Both the position numbers and the translations under genes were made by a program. A stretch of DNA of 11,091 nt from CAZWSX01 sp964636985 (GTDB lineage Bacteria > Planctomycetota > Planctomycetia > Pirellulales > Pirellulaceae). The DNA lies in NCBI GenBank assembly GCA_964636985.1, contig CAZWSX010000070.1, forward strand, positions 1 to 11,091, read 5' to 3'. Under the pieces are notes generated by a model, which worked only from the letters and a program-made list of their open reading frames with translations, was not told the origin of the DNA and did not search any database. This document shows, piece after piece, positions 1 through 6,234 of this stretch. The stretch's first letter is position 1; every line of letters starts with the position of its first letter.

Positions 1-1
1 G

Positions 2-16
2 GAGCGCCTGGCGCTC
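2..16. repeat. Perfect inverted repeat at window edge
   Basis: Two 7-bp arms, GAGCGCC and GGCGCTC, flank one central base. The repeat lies 22 bp beyond the stop of the minus-strand gene at 39-1622. On that strand a short T run precedes the hairpin instead of following it, so it is not a standard intrinsic terminator for that gene. It may belong to a gene outside the window. Seen directly; role unknown. Confidence 0.4.
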
Positions 17-38
17 GCCGGTTAAAAACAGGCTTAAT

Positions 39-1622
39 TCAACGGGCTGCTAGATTATCTTCGTCTGTCGCAAACGCTTTGTCTTCCTGATTTGGTGACC
101 AATCAGCGCCGAATCGAACATCGAGACTCCCAAGCCAGGCCTTGAGCCCTTGGTCCTTGCCACTATCGAGGTACAGCAATCTCAGTCGACGCTTATGCGG
201 AGAATCCACCAGAAAGGACTGGGGAAGTACGACCTCAAACTCAGTTGATGTGCCTGGTGCGATCGTTGTGAACCGTTGGTTTTCGAAAGTTGCGTCTCCG
301 AATCCGAATCGTGAGCACATTCGCGAGTAGTGATTGCCAAAACCCGAAAGAGACCGCGATGTTCGTATTTCTCCACCCGAGGGATATTCGACGACCGTCA
401 CAGGACGTGACGAGACGTTTTGCAGGCGAACTATGGTGGACCATTCATAGTCCTTGGGTACTCGAAAAAGCTTCGTAAGCTCTTCGGGAATTTCCTTCCT
501 CGGTACGCCGACGGCCGCAGCTACAAGTGGCGTTTCGTCTGCAGGGGCAATTTCACCGAGAATTGTGCGTCGCTCGGCCCGATCGTCGGTTCGCGTCGCG
601 TTGTGCCAGGCTTTTTTTGACAGGGCGACATCGAATGGAAAAACGTGACCTGTGATTTCCTTCAGAGCCAGCTGCGCCTTGATCGCCGGCATATCAATAA
701 GGTCCTCCCCAATTTGATTCCAAAGGTCGGTCTGCAGGAACTCGATGAGCGCCGGCACCACCCGTGAAGAATTCCATGCTGCGAGCGCGTCAACCACTGC
801 AAAAGCAGTTCCGTCCTCGTAACCTTCGATAGCTTTGGCGAATCTGGAGCTGGAAACCTCGTCGCGATAGCGTGCAAGGGCGCCAAGCGCAATCGCACGT
901 ACGTGGGCATCTCTGTCATCGAGCAACGTCCGGACGTTTTCGATATCGTCTTCGTCCGCGAGCTCTGCATACACGCTCGCTGCTATGGGGTGTCGTTCCG
1001 TCACGTTGGCGTGGAGATAGTCCCAAACTCGCCCCGCTTCCGCTCGCAAGGGCTCGTGATAGGCGCGCCTTCCGTCGAGGTCGTACCCGATAAAAGGCCA
1101 GGGCCACATGCCGCCGCAAAGGTACAGCAACACACGTTCTGCGACGAGATCGTGATCGGCCGACAAAAGCGTGGGCACCACGAGTTCGGCATCGGGTTGC
1201 GACAACGCCAGGTAGAACTCGTACAATTCGAGAGGTTGGATCTCGCGGTAGTTACTTACCGAAAGAAATTCTTCCTTGAGTTCCTCATCCCAACTTCGCT
1301 CGCGTTTCAGAAACCACAGGCATGGTTTCGTGATATCGCGGACATCGCCGACCATTTCCGTCGACGTTCCGCTGGTGACCCACGACCCATCCGCCGGCCA
1401 GGCGATTCCGGGACTCTTGAGTAACTCGACTTCACCTGGTTCCACGTTACCGCGCAGCACAGAAAGGATGTTGAGGCGGGTGTAGGCCTCCCACCTCTCG
1501 ATTCCATAACCGTCGTCGCTCCATTTTTCGTGGCGCCTCCAGGGAGTACTTTTCCAGGTGGCAACAACGATGACGGGATACCCCGCGAGTTCGGGGTCGG
1601 ACACATAGCGAGGGGCGACCAT
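39..1622 (-). CDS. HEAT-repeat protein, probably exported, N-terminus uncertain
   Basis: This 527-residue protein seems to have three parts. Residues about 12-110 (VIVVATW, then LNILSVLRGNV, then PCLWFLKRERSW) match the strand pattern of the small beta-barrel, NTR/OB-like domains often found in secreted planctomycete proteins: a 'vIVvA.W' strand, a 'V..VLRG' strand and a final 'LWFLKR' strand. Residues about 145-325 form helical pairs typical of HEAT repeats, for example DAHVRAIALGALARYRDE and TAFAVVDALAAWNSSRVVPALIEFL, closing with a TGHVFPFDVALSKKAWHNA segment like the 'TG..FG.D...W' tail common after such repeats. Residues about 390-507 are beta-rich and may be an Ig-like sandwich. HEAT repeats generally bind proteins, so a scaffold role is inferred; no catalytic motif is seen. 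The ATG at 1622 falls just after a hydrophobic in-frame stretch (see 1623-1670), so the true start may lie upstream or the signal peptide may be broken. HEAT assignment fairly secure; function unknown. Confidence 0.8.
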   Translation of the reverse strand: MVAPRYVSDPELAGYPVIVVATWKSTPWRRHEKWSDDGYGIERWEAYTRLNILSVLRGNVEPGEVELLKSPGIAWPADGSWVTSGTSTEMVGDVRDITKPCLWFLKRERSWDEELKEEFLSVSNYREIQPLELYEFYLALSQPDAELVVPTLLSADHDLVAERVLLYLCGGMWPWPFIGYDLDGRRAYHEPLRAEAGRVWDYLHANVTERHPIAASVYAELADEDDIENVRTLLDDRDAHVRAIALGALARYRDEVSSSRFAKAIEGYEDGTAFAVVDALAAWNSSRVVPALIEFLQTDLWNQIGEDLIDMPAIKAQLALKEITGHVFPFDVALSKKAWHNATRTDDRAERRTILGEIAPADETPLVAAAVGVPRKEIPEELTKLFRVPKDYEWSTIVRLQNVSSRPVTVVEYPSGGEIRTSRSLSGFGNHYSRMCSRFGFGDATFENQRFTTIAPGTSTEFEVVLPQSFLVDSPHKRRLRLLYLDSGKDQGLKAWLGSLDVRFGADWSPNQEDKAFATDEDNLAAR

Positions 1623-1670
1623 TGCAAGTGGCCAATTCGGAAAGAGCAGCGTCAGCGACGGTTGCCCCTA
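1623..1670 (-). other. In-frame upstream codons resembling a signal-peptide tail, cut by a TAG
   Basis: Read in the frame of the HEAT gene, the 15 codons before its ATG encode GQPSLTLLFPNWPLA, a hydrophobic stretch ending in an A-x-x-P-L-A style cleavage context. They are preceded by TAG at 1668-1670. Nine codons further upstream lies an in-frame ATG (1695-1697, reading MHCSVSSLE before the TAG). Possible explanations are a nonsense mutation in the signal peptide, a sequencing or assembly error, or a CTG start at 1653-1655 or 1647-1649. Codons and stop are seen directly; the signal-peptide reading is inference. Confidence 0.35.
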
Positions 1671-1756
1671 CTCCAGCGAGGATACGCTGCAGTGCATCCT
1701 CGTGAGAATCGAACCGCACCAAAAGAGAAGGCAAGCTGGCTAAATAGATTCTAAGG

Positions 1757-1771
1757 CGTGCGACACGCACG
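1757..1771 (-). terminator. Hairpin downstream of the Cys-rich gene, possible weak terminator
   Basis: The perfect 6-bp arms CGTGCG and CGCACG enclose a 3-nt loop. On the minus strand the hairpin lies about 40 nt past the stop of the gene at 1811-2332 and is followed by a moderately T-rich stretch (CCTTAGAATCTATTT) without a clean run of Ts. A second short hairpin, GCATC/GATGC at 1796-1810, directly abuts the stop codon and has no T run. The pair could end the porin/Cys-rich transcript, but the signal is weak. Confidence 0.35.
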
Positions 1772-1810
1772 TGCTATCCGGCCCGAATCGCCTTTGCATC
1801 CCAGCGATGC

Positions 1811-2332
1811 CTAGTACTTCGCCTCGGTCGGCGCAACCTTGGCCCCCGCTGCCTTCGGCTTCGGTGGCACTTCCGCGCCGGGCGTTGGATCGGCGCTGGT
1901 CGCCTTCGCTTCGCACTTGGGGCAAAGGTCTTCGACTACCCATTTGTAGCTGGGGATCTTTTTGGTGATCGTCTTCTTCATCAGCTTGGCTTTGGTGTGG
2001 ATGGTCGGGCAGGCCCACGGTTGCCAGATCGTCCAGGAAGATTTTCGTGCGCACACCGGGCAGCCGTCGGGGTCTTTGTCGCAGAGTTGTTCGCAGTGCT
2101 CGCAGCACTTCTGGCTGGGACCGGGAATGCAGAAATCTTCGCACTTGCCACCCCAGCACGTGAAGGTGACCTTTTTCTCCTCCTCAACCAGTCGGCACAC
2201 TTTGCAGCAGGTCGTTTCGCAGCCGCAGTGAGAGCAGGCGCAATGGCCGCCGGCAAGGACGCTGTAGGTAGCCATCAGGCAAAACAATCCGGCCAGGACA
2301 AGCACACCGTTTTGTTGAATGAATTTTGACAT
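1811..2332 (-). CDS. Cysteine-rich exported protein, family of unknown function
   Basis: This 173-residue protein starts at an ATG preceded by an AGG Shine-Dalgarno core 8 nt upstream. Residues 1-27 form a signal peptide (basic start, hydrophobic core VLVLAGLFCLMATYSVLAGG). The mature part holds about 19 cysteines, most of them between residues 30 and 100 in closely spaced pairs (HCAC, HCGC, TCC, KCC, EHCEQLC, GCPVC). A basic segment, KAKLMKKTITKKIPSYKWVVEDLCPKCE, follows, then an Ala/Pro/Lys-rich tail. Such spacing suits disulfide knots or metal binding (several CxxC and CxC pairs). I recall similar sequences (KVCRLVEEEKKVT..., EDFC.PGPS..C, PSYKWVVEDLC) as a recurring planctomycete family with no assigned role; that comes from memory and was not searched. 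It follows the porin on the same strand with a 64-bp gap, so co-transcription and an envelope role are plausible. Gene is confident, function unknown. Confidence 0.85.
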   Translation of the reverse strand: MSKFIQQNGVLVLAGLFCLMATYSVLAGGHCACSHCGCETTCCKVCRLVEEEKKVTFTCWGGKCEDFCIPGPSQKCCEHCEQLCDKDPDGCPVCARKSSWTIWQPWACPTIHTKAKLMKKTITKKIPSYKWVVEDLCPKCEAKATSADPTPGAEVPPKPKAAGAKVAPTEAKY

Positions 2333-2396
2333 GATGAGTACCTGACTAACTCGAAATCGCCGGACGTTGAGTGGTAAGCAGGACGTTTTTTTTCGA

Positions 2397-3887
2397 CTAC
2401 CAGTTGTTGTCGAATCGGATGCCGAGGATGTCGGCGCTCTGTGCGCCGAAGACGGTATCGTTGCTCGTCATGGGGTGAATCCAGTCGAACATCACACGCG
2501 TACGTTCGCTCCAGTACCAGTTGAAGCCCACGGTGAGGTCGTTGTATTGGCCGGCGTTGAAGCGAGCCAGGTCGAGGTACGACCAGCGGGCTTTGAGCTC
2601 AATCCCGCCCAGGCTGATCATCCCTGGTACCAGGAAGAAGTTCGAATACGGCACGTTGCGCGCGAACTGTGCCCCGTGCTGGCCGAATCTTTCGAAGACG
2701 CGGTTTTCGCCCGTGAGGAACCAGCTTCCGTGCAAGTAAGCGCCGTACGCGTTCTGGTTAGGAGCGCCCGTCAGGTTGACGTTGGAAACAAAGGCTTCCG
2801 ACTGAATGGTGACTGGGCCGTTCACCCAGGCGAATTCAACATTTCCTGTGGTGTAGGACGGGCCGAGCAAGTCGCCGGTGTCGATCAAACGCGGACCTTC
2901 TTTGATCTGCGGCCGAGCCCGAAATCGGATGATCCCATCCTGGTCTTTGGTATGTAAAACGCCCGCTCCTACGTGCATCAGATAGCGGCCGTTGGAGGGT
3001 TCGTCGTAGTAGGGAAGGCCCGTGATGCGTCCGCTCACACGATACCCTTGGTTATCGTCGATGCGGAGTTTGGTCCCTTCGTTGATGCTGTCGACAAACA
3101 AGCCGCTGGCCCAAGTGATTCGCTGGTTGGGCGTGCAGTTGTAGAAGGCCATCCCGACTTCGCGGTCGGCGGCAAAGATCCCCTGCGTGGGAATCGACCG
3201 CTCCAGGAAGATGTTGTTCGTATCGTTGGTGACTTGCTCGAGCGAGAACGGGACAAAGAAATTCCCGATCCGAAATCGCCCCAGCAGGGGAATCTCGTTC
3301 ATCGAGTAGTAGGCGTCTTTCACGGCGGGAACGAGAGCATTCCCGTCAGCTTCCGGTTCAAGCGTCATTTGCAGGCGGAAATCGGATTTGCCGTAGCCTG
3401 TTCCGTCCGCCCAAAGTCGGATTCGGCGGAATTGGGTGTAGTCTTGGCCGGGGATGACTGGGGAGTTATGAGCCCAGTTAATGTGATCGAGTTGGATGTG
3501 CCCGCCGAGTTTGACTGTCCACTTGTCGTCGGACATGTCGATCCAGTCGAGGGCCTTGGCGGCTTCTTCGTCTTTCTTTTTCTTTTCGTCGTCGGCCTTC
3601 TTCTTTTCCGCGTCGGACCGCTTCTTCTCTTTCGCTTCCAGTTCTTTGAGTTGCTTGCGAAGCGCGTCGATGTCGCCGGCGGCGCTTTGTTTCAAGGGAC
3701 CATCAGACGGAGTGTCCTCGAGTGCTTCGGCCCCCGTGAGGTATTCGGTTGGCGGCGCTATGTAGTAGCTCACTTCCCCGGTCTCTTGAGAAAGCACCGT
3801 TTCCTGAGAAAGGACCGTCCGCGTGGCAAGCGTGAAGGCCAATGCCACGGCGAGCATTCGGACGCATGGCTGGAACATCGGACGCAT
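2397..3887 (-). CDS. OprO/OprP-type outer-membrane porin with N-terminal coiled coil
   Basis: This 496-residue protein has a signal peptide (about residues 1-27, ending near TRTVLSQ). A linker follows, then a highly charged coiled coil at about residues 72-113 (DIDALRKQLKELEAKEKKRSDAEKKK...). The beta-barrel runs from about residue 121 to the C-terminus. Family hallmarks include the first strand WTVKLGGHIQLDHINW, the RRIRLWADGTGYGKSDFRLQMTLEP region, and the segment FRIGNFFVPFSLEQVTNDTNNIFLERS, which matches the conserved 'G.f..PFs.E...t.....ER' stretch of phosphate-selective porins. The protein ends in an aromatic residue (FDNNW), as usual for barrels inserted by the BAM complex. OprP relatives pass phosphate or polyphosphate, but substrate choice cannot be read here. 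The coiled coil may trimerise the porin or bridge it to the cell wall (inference). An AAGGGA Shine-Dalgarno sits 8 nt before the ATG. Its presumed leader carries a long hairpin (3923-3961), and the next gene downstream is the Cys-rich protein. Confidence 0.9.
   Translation of the reverse strand: MRPMFQPCVRMLAVALAFTLATRTVLSQETVLSQETGEVSYYIAPPTEYLTGAEALEDTPSDGPLKQSAAGDIDALRKQLKELEAKEKKRSDAEKKKADDEKKKKDEEAAKALDWIDMSDDKWTVKLGGHIQLDHINWAHNSPVIPGQDYTQFRRIRLWADGTGYGKSDFRLQMTLEPEADGNALVPAVKDAYYSMNEIPLLGRFRIGNFFVPFSLEQVTNDTNNIFLERSIPTQGIFAADREVGMAFYNCTPNQRITWASGLFVDSINEGTKLRIDDNQGYRVSGRITGLPYYDEPSNGRYLMHVGAGVLHTKDQDGIIRFRARPQIKEGPRLIDTGDLLGPSYTTGNVEFAWVNGPVTIQSEAFVSNVNLTGAPNQNAYGAYLHGSWFLTGENRVFERFGQHGAQFARNVPYSNFFLVPGMISLGGIELKARWSYLDLARFNAGQYNDLTVGFNWYWSERTRVMFDWIHPMTSNDTVFGAQSADILGIRFDNNW
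3784..3819 (-). repeat. 18-bp imperfect tandem duplication within the porin N-terminus
   Basis: Two adjacent 18-bp units match at 15 of 18 positions and encode a repeated TVLSQE hexapeptide at the signal-peptide cleavage zone of the porin. It keeps frame and probably arose by slippage. The duplication may offer two processing sites, but no effect on function is evident. Confidence 0.7.
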
Positions 3888-3922
3888 ATCCCAAATCCCT
3901 TCGGGGCTTGCGCGAGCGGAGT

Positions 3923-3961
3923 GGCGTGGTTGTTTTTTGACTGCTAAGCAGGCACCACGCC
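3923..3961 (-). promoter_or_regulatory. Nested hairpin in the presumed 5' leader of the porin gene
   Basis: The 8-bp arms GGCGTGGT and ACCACGCC enclose 23 nt that contain a smaller CTGC-TAA-GCAG hairpin and a run of six T/A bases. The structure ends 36 bp before the porin start codon, so if transcription begins further upstream it sits in the 5' untranslated leader. It could act in transcript stability or regulation, or terminate upstream trpG transcription (on the minus strand no T run directly follows it, which argues against this). The remaining trpG-to-porin gap (3888-4129) holds only this hairpin and the one at 4081-4096; I see no convincing promoter boxes. Confidence 0.45.
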
Positions 3962-4080
3962 TCCGGTTGTCCGGTCAGCCTTAGATTGCCTTGAGCGGGA
4001 CCTCTCGATCCGAATTTTCTATCGGAAGCGTCACGGGCGATCTTGTGTTGTGTTCAGCACAGTCGCGCAACTCATGACAT

Positions 4081-4096
4081 GCAACGGCGTCGTTGC
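4081..4096. repeat. Short perfect hairpin downstream of trpG
   Basis: GCAACG and CGTTGC enclose a 4-nt loop, 34 bp past the trpG stop. No T run follows on the minus strand, so it is at best a poor terminator or a transcript 3'-end stabiliser. Confidence 0.35.
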
Positions 4097-4129
4097 TGGC
4101 ACTGACAGAGGGCCGTCACAAGTGAGAGT

Positions 4130-4720
4130 CTACGGTTTCGTCACTTTGAGAAAATTGCCCAGCAGATCGTGGCCGTGATCGGTAAGGAAACTCTCCGGGT
4201 GGAATTGCAGGCCGAACACAGACCATTTCTTATGGCGAACGCCCATGATCTCGCGGTCTCCTTCGGGCGAATCGGCCCACGCACATACTTCGTAGTCGGG
4301 ATTGAGCGTATCGGGCTGGATCACCAAGCTATGGTACCGCGTGGCCGTGATGGGGCTGTTCATCCCGGCGAACAGGAACTGGCCGTCGTGGTAGATGCGG
4401 TCGGTCTTGCCATGCATGAGCCGCTTGGCACGGACGATCTTGCCGCCGGTCGCCTGGCCGATCGACTGATGCCCTAAGCAAACGCCGAGAATGGGCAACT
4501 TGCCCGCGAAACGCTCGACGCATCCCACGGAGACACCGGCCTCGCTGGGCGTGCATGGCCCTGGTGAAATCACCAAATGCGTCGGTTTTTTCGCGGCGAT
4601 CTCGTCGAGCGTGATCTTGTTATTGCGGTGGACTTCGATCTCCAGCGAGCTATCGATTTCGCCAAAGCGCTGCACCAGGTTGTAGGTGAACGAATCGTAA
4701 TTGTCGATCAACAGGATCAT
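4130..4720 (-). CDS. trpG: Anthranilate/aminodeoxychorismate synthase glutamine amidotransferase subunit
   Basis: This 196-residue protein is a class I glutamine amidotransferase that releases ammonia from glutamine for a chorismate-using partner: TrpE (anthranilate, tryptophan pathway) or PabB (4-amino-4-deoxychorismate, folate pathway). The start MILLIDNYDSFTYNLVQ is the family signature. The oxyanion region VISPGPCTPSEAG lies near residues 49-63, the nucleophile elbow GVCLGHQ places Cys81, and FHPES supplies His174 and Glu176 of the triad. Length and motifs are complete, so it should be active. Many bacteria use one such subunit for both pathways. No trpE or pabB lies in the window, so TrpG and PabA cannot be told apart. 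It is transcribed on its own from the divergent region at 4721-5033. A TATACT box about 70 nt upstream on the minus strand is a possible -10, but no good -35 accompanies it. Confidence 0.95.
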   Translation of the reverse strand: MILLIDNYDSFTYNLVQRFGEIDSSLEIEVHRNNKITLDEIAAKKPTHLVISPGPCTPSEAGVSVGCVERFAGKLPILGVCLGHQSIGQATGGKIVRAKRLMHGKTDRIYHDGQFLFAGMNSPITATRYHSLVIQPDTLNPDYEVCAWADSPEGDREIMGVRHKKWSVFGLQFHPESFLTDHGHDLLGNFLKVTKP

Positions 4721-4854
4721 GGATAAAGCGTTTCTACAAAAGCACCGCTAGCGTCGGCATCGGTCTGGGGCCGAGCTTACACCATCCAGTATAGTGCCCC
4801 GCCGAATTTTGTTTTGCCACAGAGAGCGCGGAGACGGGAGGAATGAACCAAGCG

Positions 4855-4872
4855 ACAGACAATCCTGTCTGT
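4855..4872. repeat. Perfect 7-bp hairpin
   Basis: ACAGACA and TGTCTGT enclose the loop ATCC. No T run follows on either strand, so it is not a terminator. It is the first of three inverted repeats in a row and may be part of a dispersed intergenic element. Confidence 0.55.
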
Positions 4873-4878
4873 GTGCGG

Positions 4879-4901
4879 TTCGCTTTTACGCAAAAGGCGA
4901 A
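4879..4901. repeat. Bulged hairpin
   Basis: TTCGC-TTTT pairs with AAAA-G-GCGAA around the loop ACGC, giving nine base pairs with one bulged G. Its right arm overlaps the left arm of the next inverted repeat, so the two structures would be mutually exclusive. Confidence 0.5.
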
Positions 4902-4976
4902 TGGGAGAAGGGGAGTCGAAGGAGAGTGGGAGCGATTTCGCTATAAACCGCAACCTTTGCTCCCCATCCCCCATTC
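4899..4976. repeat. Imperfect 17-bp inverted repeat of purine/pyrimidine-rich arms
   Basis: The left arm (4899-4915, GAATGGGAGAAGGGGAG) and right arm (4960-4976, CTCCCCATCCCCCATTC) are complementary at 15 of 17 positions across a 44-nt spacer. Further purine-rich (4916-4934) and pyrimidine-rich (4977-5007) sequence flanks the arms. Size and position fit a degenerate miniature repeat, but no target-site duplication is evident. Confidence 0.5.
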
Positions 4977-5033
4977 ACCCTCTCTCCCCATCGGTTCTCT
5001 TCTCTTTGGCAAAATCCCCGAAGAGGTCGACTT

Positions 5034-6149
5034 ATGCCGCGACGAACTCTCAACGTGCGATTCGCTTCCGCAGCGCGGCTTGTTTTGGCGTTGGTTTTCA
5101 CCACGTTAGGGTTGCTCTCCAAGGCGGCCGCCGATGAGACGGCAACTGGGATCGAGGCCCTTGAGCCGCCGGCTGACTTGCGACCTGTCACCGACGACGA
5201 ATGGCGGGCGATCAACGGCGAGGCTCCCCTCGTGGCGGCTTTGCCGGAACGTCCTAAGCCTTCTACTACAGCTAACCCCAGCGAATCGGGCAAGAATCGC
5301 CGCGGCCGAGGACGTCGTGATCGCATCGAGAACGAGGCGATGTCACCCGACGTGCCTCCGCTCGTTGAGGAGCCAGACAACAACCCAGCCGAGTCAACGG
5401 CTGACAATTACAGCCTGCTCGATCGCATCTTGCGGAACTGGATCATCTCGCAGTTGCCGGCTGAGTACGAGAACAAAAAGAAGTGGGATCGCAAGGAACG
5501 CGTCGCCGTTGGGTTGAAAGTGGAACTCGATGGCGCGCAGTTGGAAACGCGGCGGCGTTACAAGGAAGTTAATCACGGAACGTGGACCAAGTACAAGATC
5601 ACGCCGATCGAACCGGAAAAGGAATTTCAGTTCGCGCTAGAAAACGTTCGCAACGTCGGCGATGGAAAGATCGCCTTCGACTTGATCCTGATTGCCAAGG
5701 CGACCGTTTTTGGCCGAGTTGCGCAGTGGGAGCGGGGCGTCCAGCTTTACAACGTTTGCGCCGAGGCCGATGTTCAATTCAAATTGATCACGCGCGGAGA
5801 GTGCGATATCTATCTGGACCCGCGCCGATTGCCGCCGGATATTCGGATCGAGCCCAAAGTGAACGACGCCGACTTGCAGCTTTTAAGCTTTCGTTTGAAG
5901 CGAGTGAGCGCCGCGAAAGGTCCGATCGTGAAGATGTTGAGCGCGACGGTCCGCGAAATGGCCGAGGACGCCATTCAGGAGAACCGGAAAAAGCTGGTCG
6001 AAAAGATGAACAAGCAGATCGACAAGCAGAAGGACAAGCTCGTTCTCTCAGCGGCCAAGGCCTTCGAATCGACGTGGGGCGAATCGCTCTCGAAAGCCAT
6101 CGAGAAGACCAAGGCCGCCGCGAAGCCAGATCCAGCCAACAAGAAATAA
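5034..6149 (+). CDS. Exported protein of unknown function with C-terminal charged helices
   Basis: I do not recognise this 371-residue protein. The ATG has a good Shine-Dalgarno (AAGAGG, 7 nt away). Residues 1-34 make a signal peptide: arginines at 3-4, 9 and 15, then the core LVLALVFTTLGLL and an AAA-D cleavage zone. Residues 35-122 are acidic and Pro-rich with a basic patch (KNRRGRGRRDR, 87-97) and are probably disordered. Residues about 123-290 form a compact domain that begins with a helix (YSLLDRILRNWIISQLP) and continues with alternating strands (VAVGLKVELDGAQLET, FQFALENVRNVGDGKIAFDLILIAKATVFGRVAQWERGV, ADVQFKLITRGECDIYLDP, DIRIEPKVNDADLQLLSFRL). Residues 296-371 are long charged helices ending in an Ala/Lys/Pro tail. 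The long amphipathic strands recall lipid-binding beta folds, which is only a fold-level guess. Two cysteines (242, 257) could pair. It stands alone, flanked by divergent and convergent genes. Confidence 0.85.
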   Translation: MPRRTLNVRFASAARLVLALVFTTLGLLSKAAADETATGIEALEPPADLRPVTDDEWRAINGEAPLVAALPERPKPSTTANPSESGKNRRGRGRRDRIENEAMSPDVPPLVEEPDNNPAESTADNYSLLDRILRNWIISQLPAEYENKKKWDRKERVAVGLKVELDGAQLETRRRYKEVNHGTWTKYKITPIEPEKEFQFALENVRNVGDGKIAFDLILIAKATVFGRVAQWERGVQLYNVCAEADVQFKLITRGECDIYLDPRRLPPDIRIEPKVNDADLQLLSFRLKRVSAAKGPIVKMLSATVREMAEDAIQENRKKLVEKMNKQIDKQKDKLVLSAAKAFESTWGESLSKAIEKTKAAAKPDPANKK

Positions 6150-6154
6150 GAAAA

Positions 6155-6174
6155 GCCGGGCGCGTCCGCCCGGC
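6155..6174. terminator. GC-rich hairpin, probable bidirectional terminator
   Basis: The perfect 8-bp stem GCCGGGCG/CGCCCGGC with the loop CGTC starts 6 bp after the stop of the 5034-6149 gene. On the plus strand only CTTCT follows. On the minus strand CTTTTCTTATTTCTT follows, a better U tract, so it probably also ends the response-regulator transcript coming the other way. Confidence 0.75.
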
Positions 6175-6187
6175 CTTCTATGGTTAG

Positions 6188-6207
6188 CACGAGCGAGGTC
6201 GCTCGTG
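6188..6207 (-). terminator. Second hairpin between convergent genes
   Basis: CACGAGCG and CGCTCGTG enclose AGGT, 28 bp past the response-regulator stop. It has no T run of its own. It probably cooperates with the adjacent 6155-6174 hairpin, or is a dispersed repeat inserted between convergent genes. Confidence 0.5.
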
Positions 6208-6234
6208 GTTGGCTCAGTCGCAGCTTAAGAACAT

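Larger units (their letters stand above)
4721..5033. other. Divergent intergenic region (313 bp) dense in inverted repeats
   Basis: This gap separates the minus-strand trpG and the plus-strand gene at 5034. It should hold the promoters of both. I see a TATACT box on the minus strand (near 4788-4793), a CCACAGAGAGCGCGGAGA stretch (4818-4835), a perfect hairpin (4855-4872), a bulged hairpin (4879-4901), a long purine/pyrimidine inverted repeat (4899-4976), and an AAGAGG Shine-Dalgarno at 5021-5026. Short open frames cross it on both strands, but their products are low-complexity and have no supported start, so I take it as noncoding. Confidence 0.6.

Noticed and set aside
1447..1770. Minus-strand open frame ahead of the HEAT gene, possibly its missing N-terminus by frameshift
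   Set aside because: Its product has no signal-peptide character at the junction, and the 1622 frame itself continues upstream with more fitting codons.
2973..3947. A 324-codon open frame on the plus strand
   Set aside because: It lies fully antisense to the well-supported porin, and its product looks like a hydrophobic reverse shadow of the barrel and coiled-coil codons. High GC keeps such frames open.
4777..4974. Small minus-strand frame in the trpG divergent region
   Set aside because: It runs through the inverted repeats, has no Shine-Dalgarno support, and reads as translated repeat sequence.
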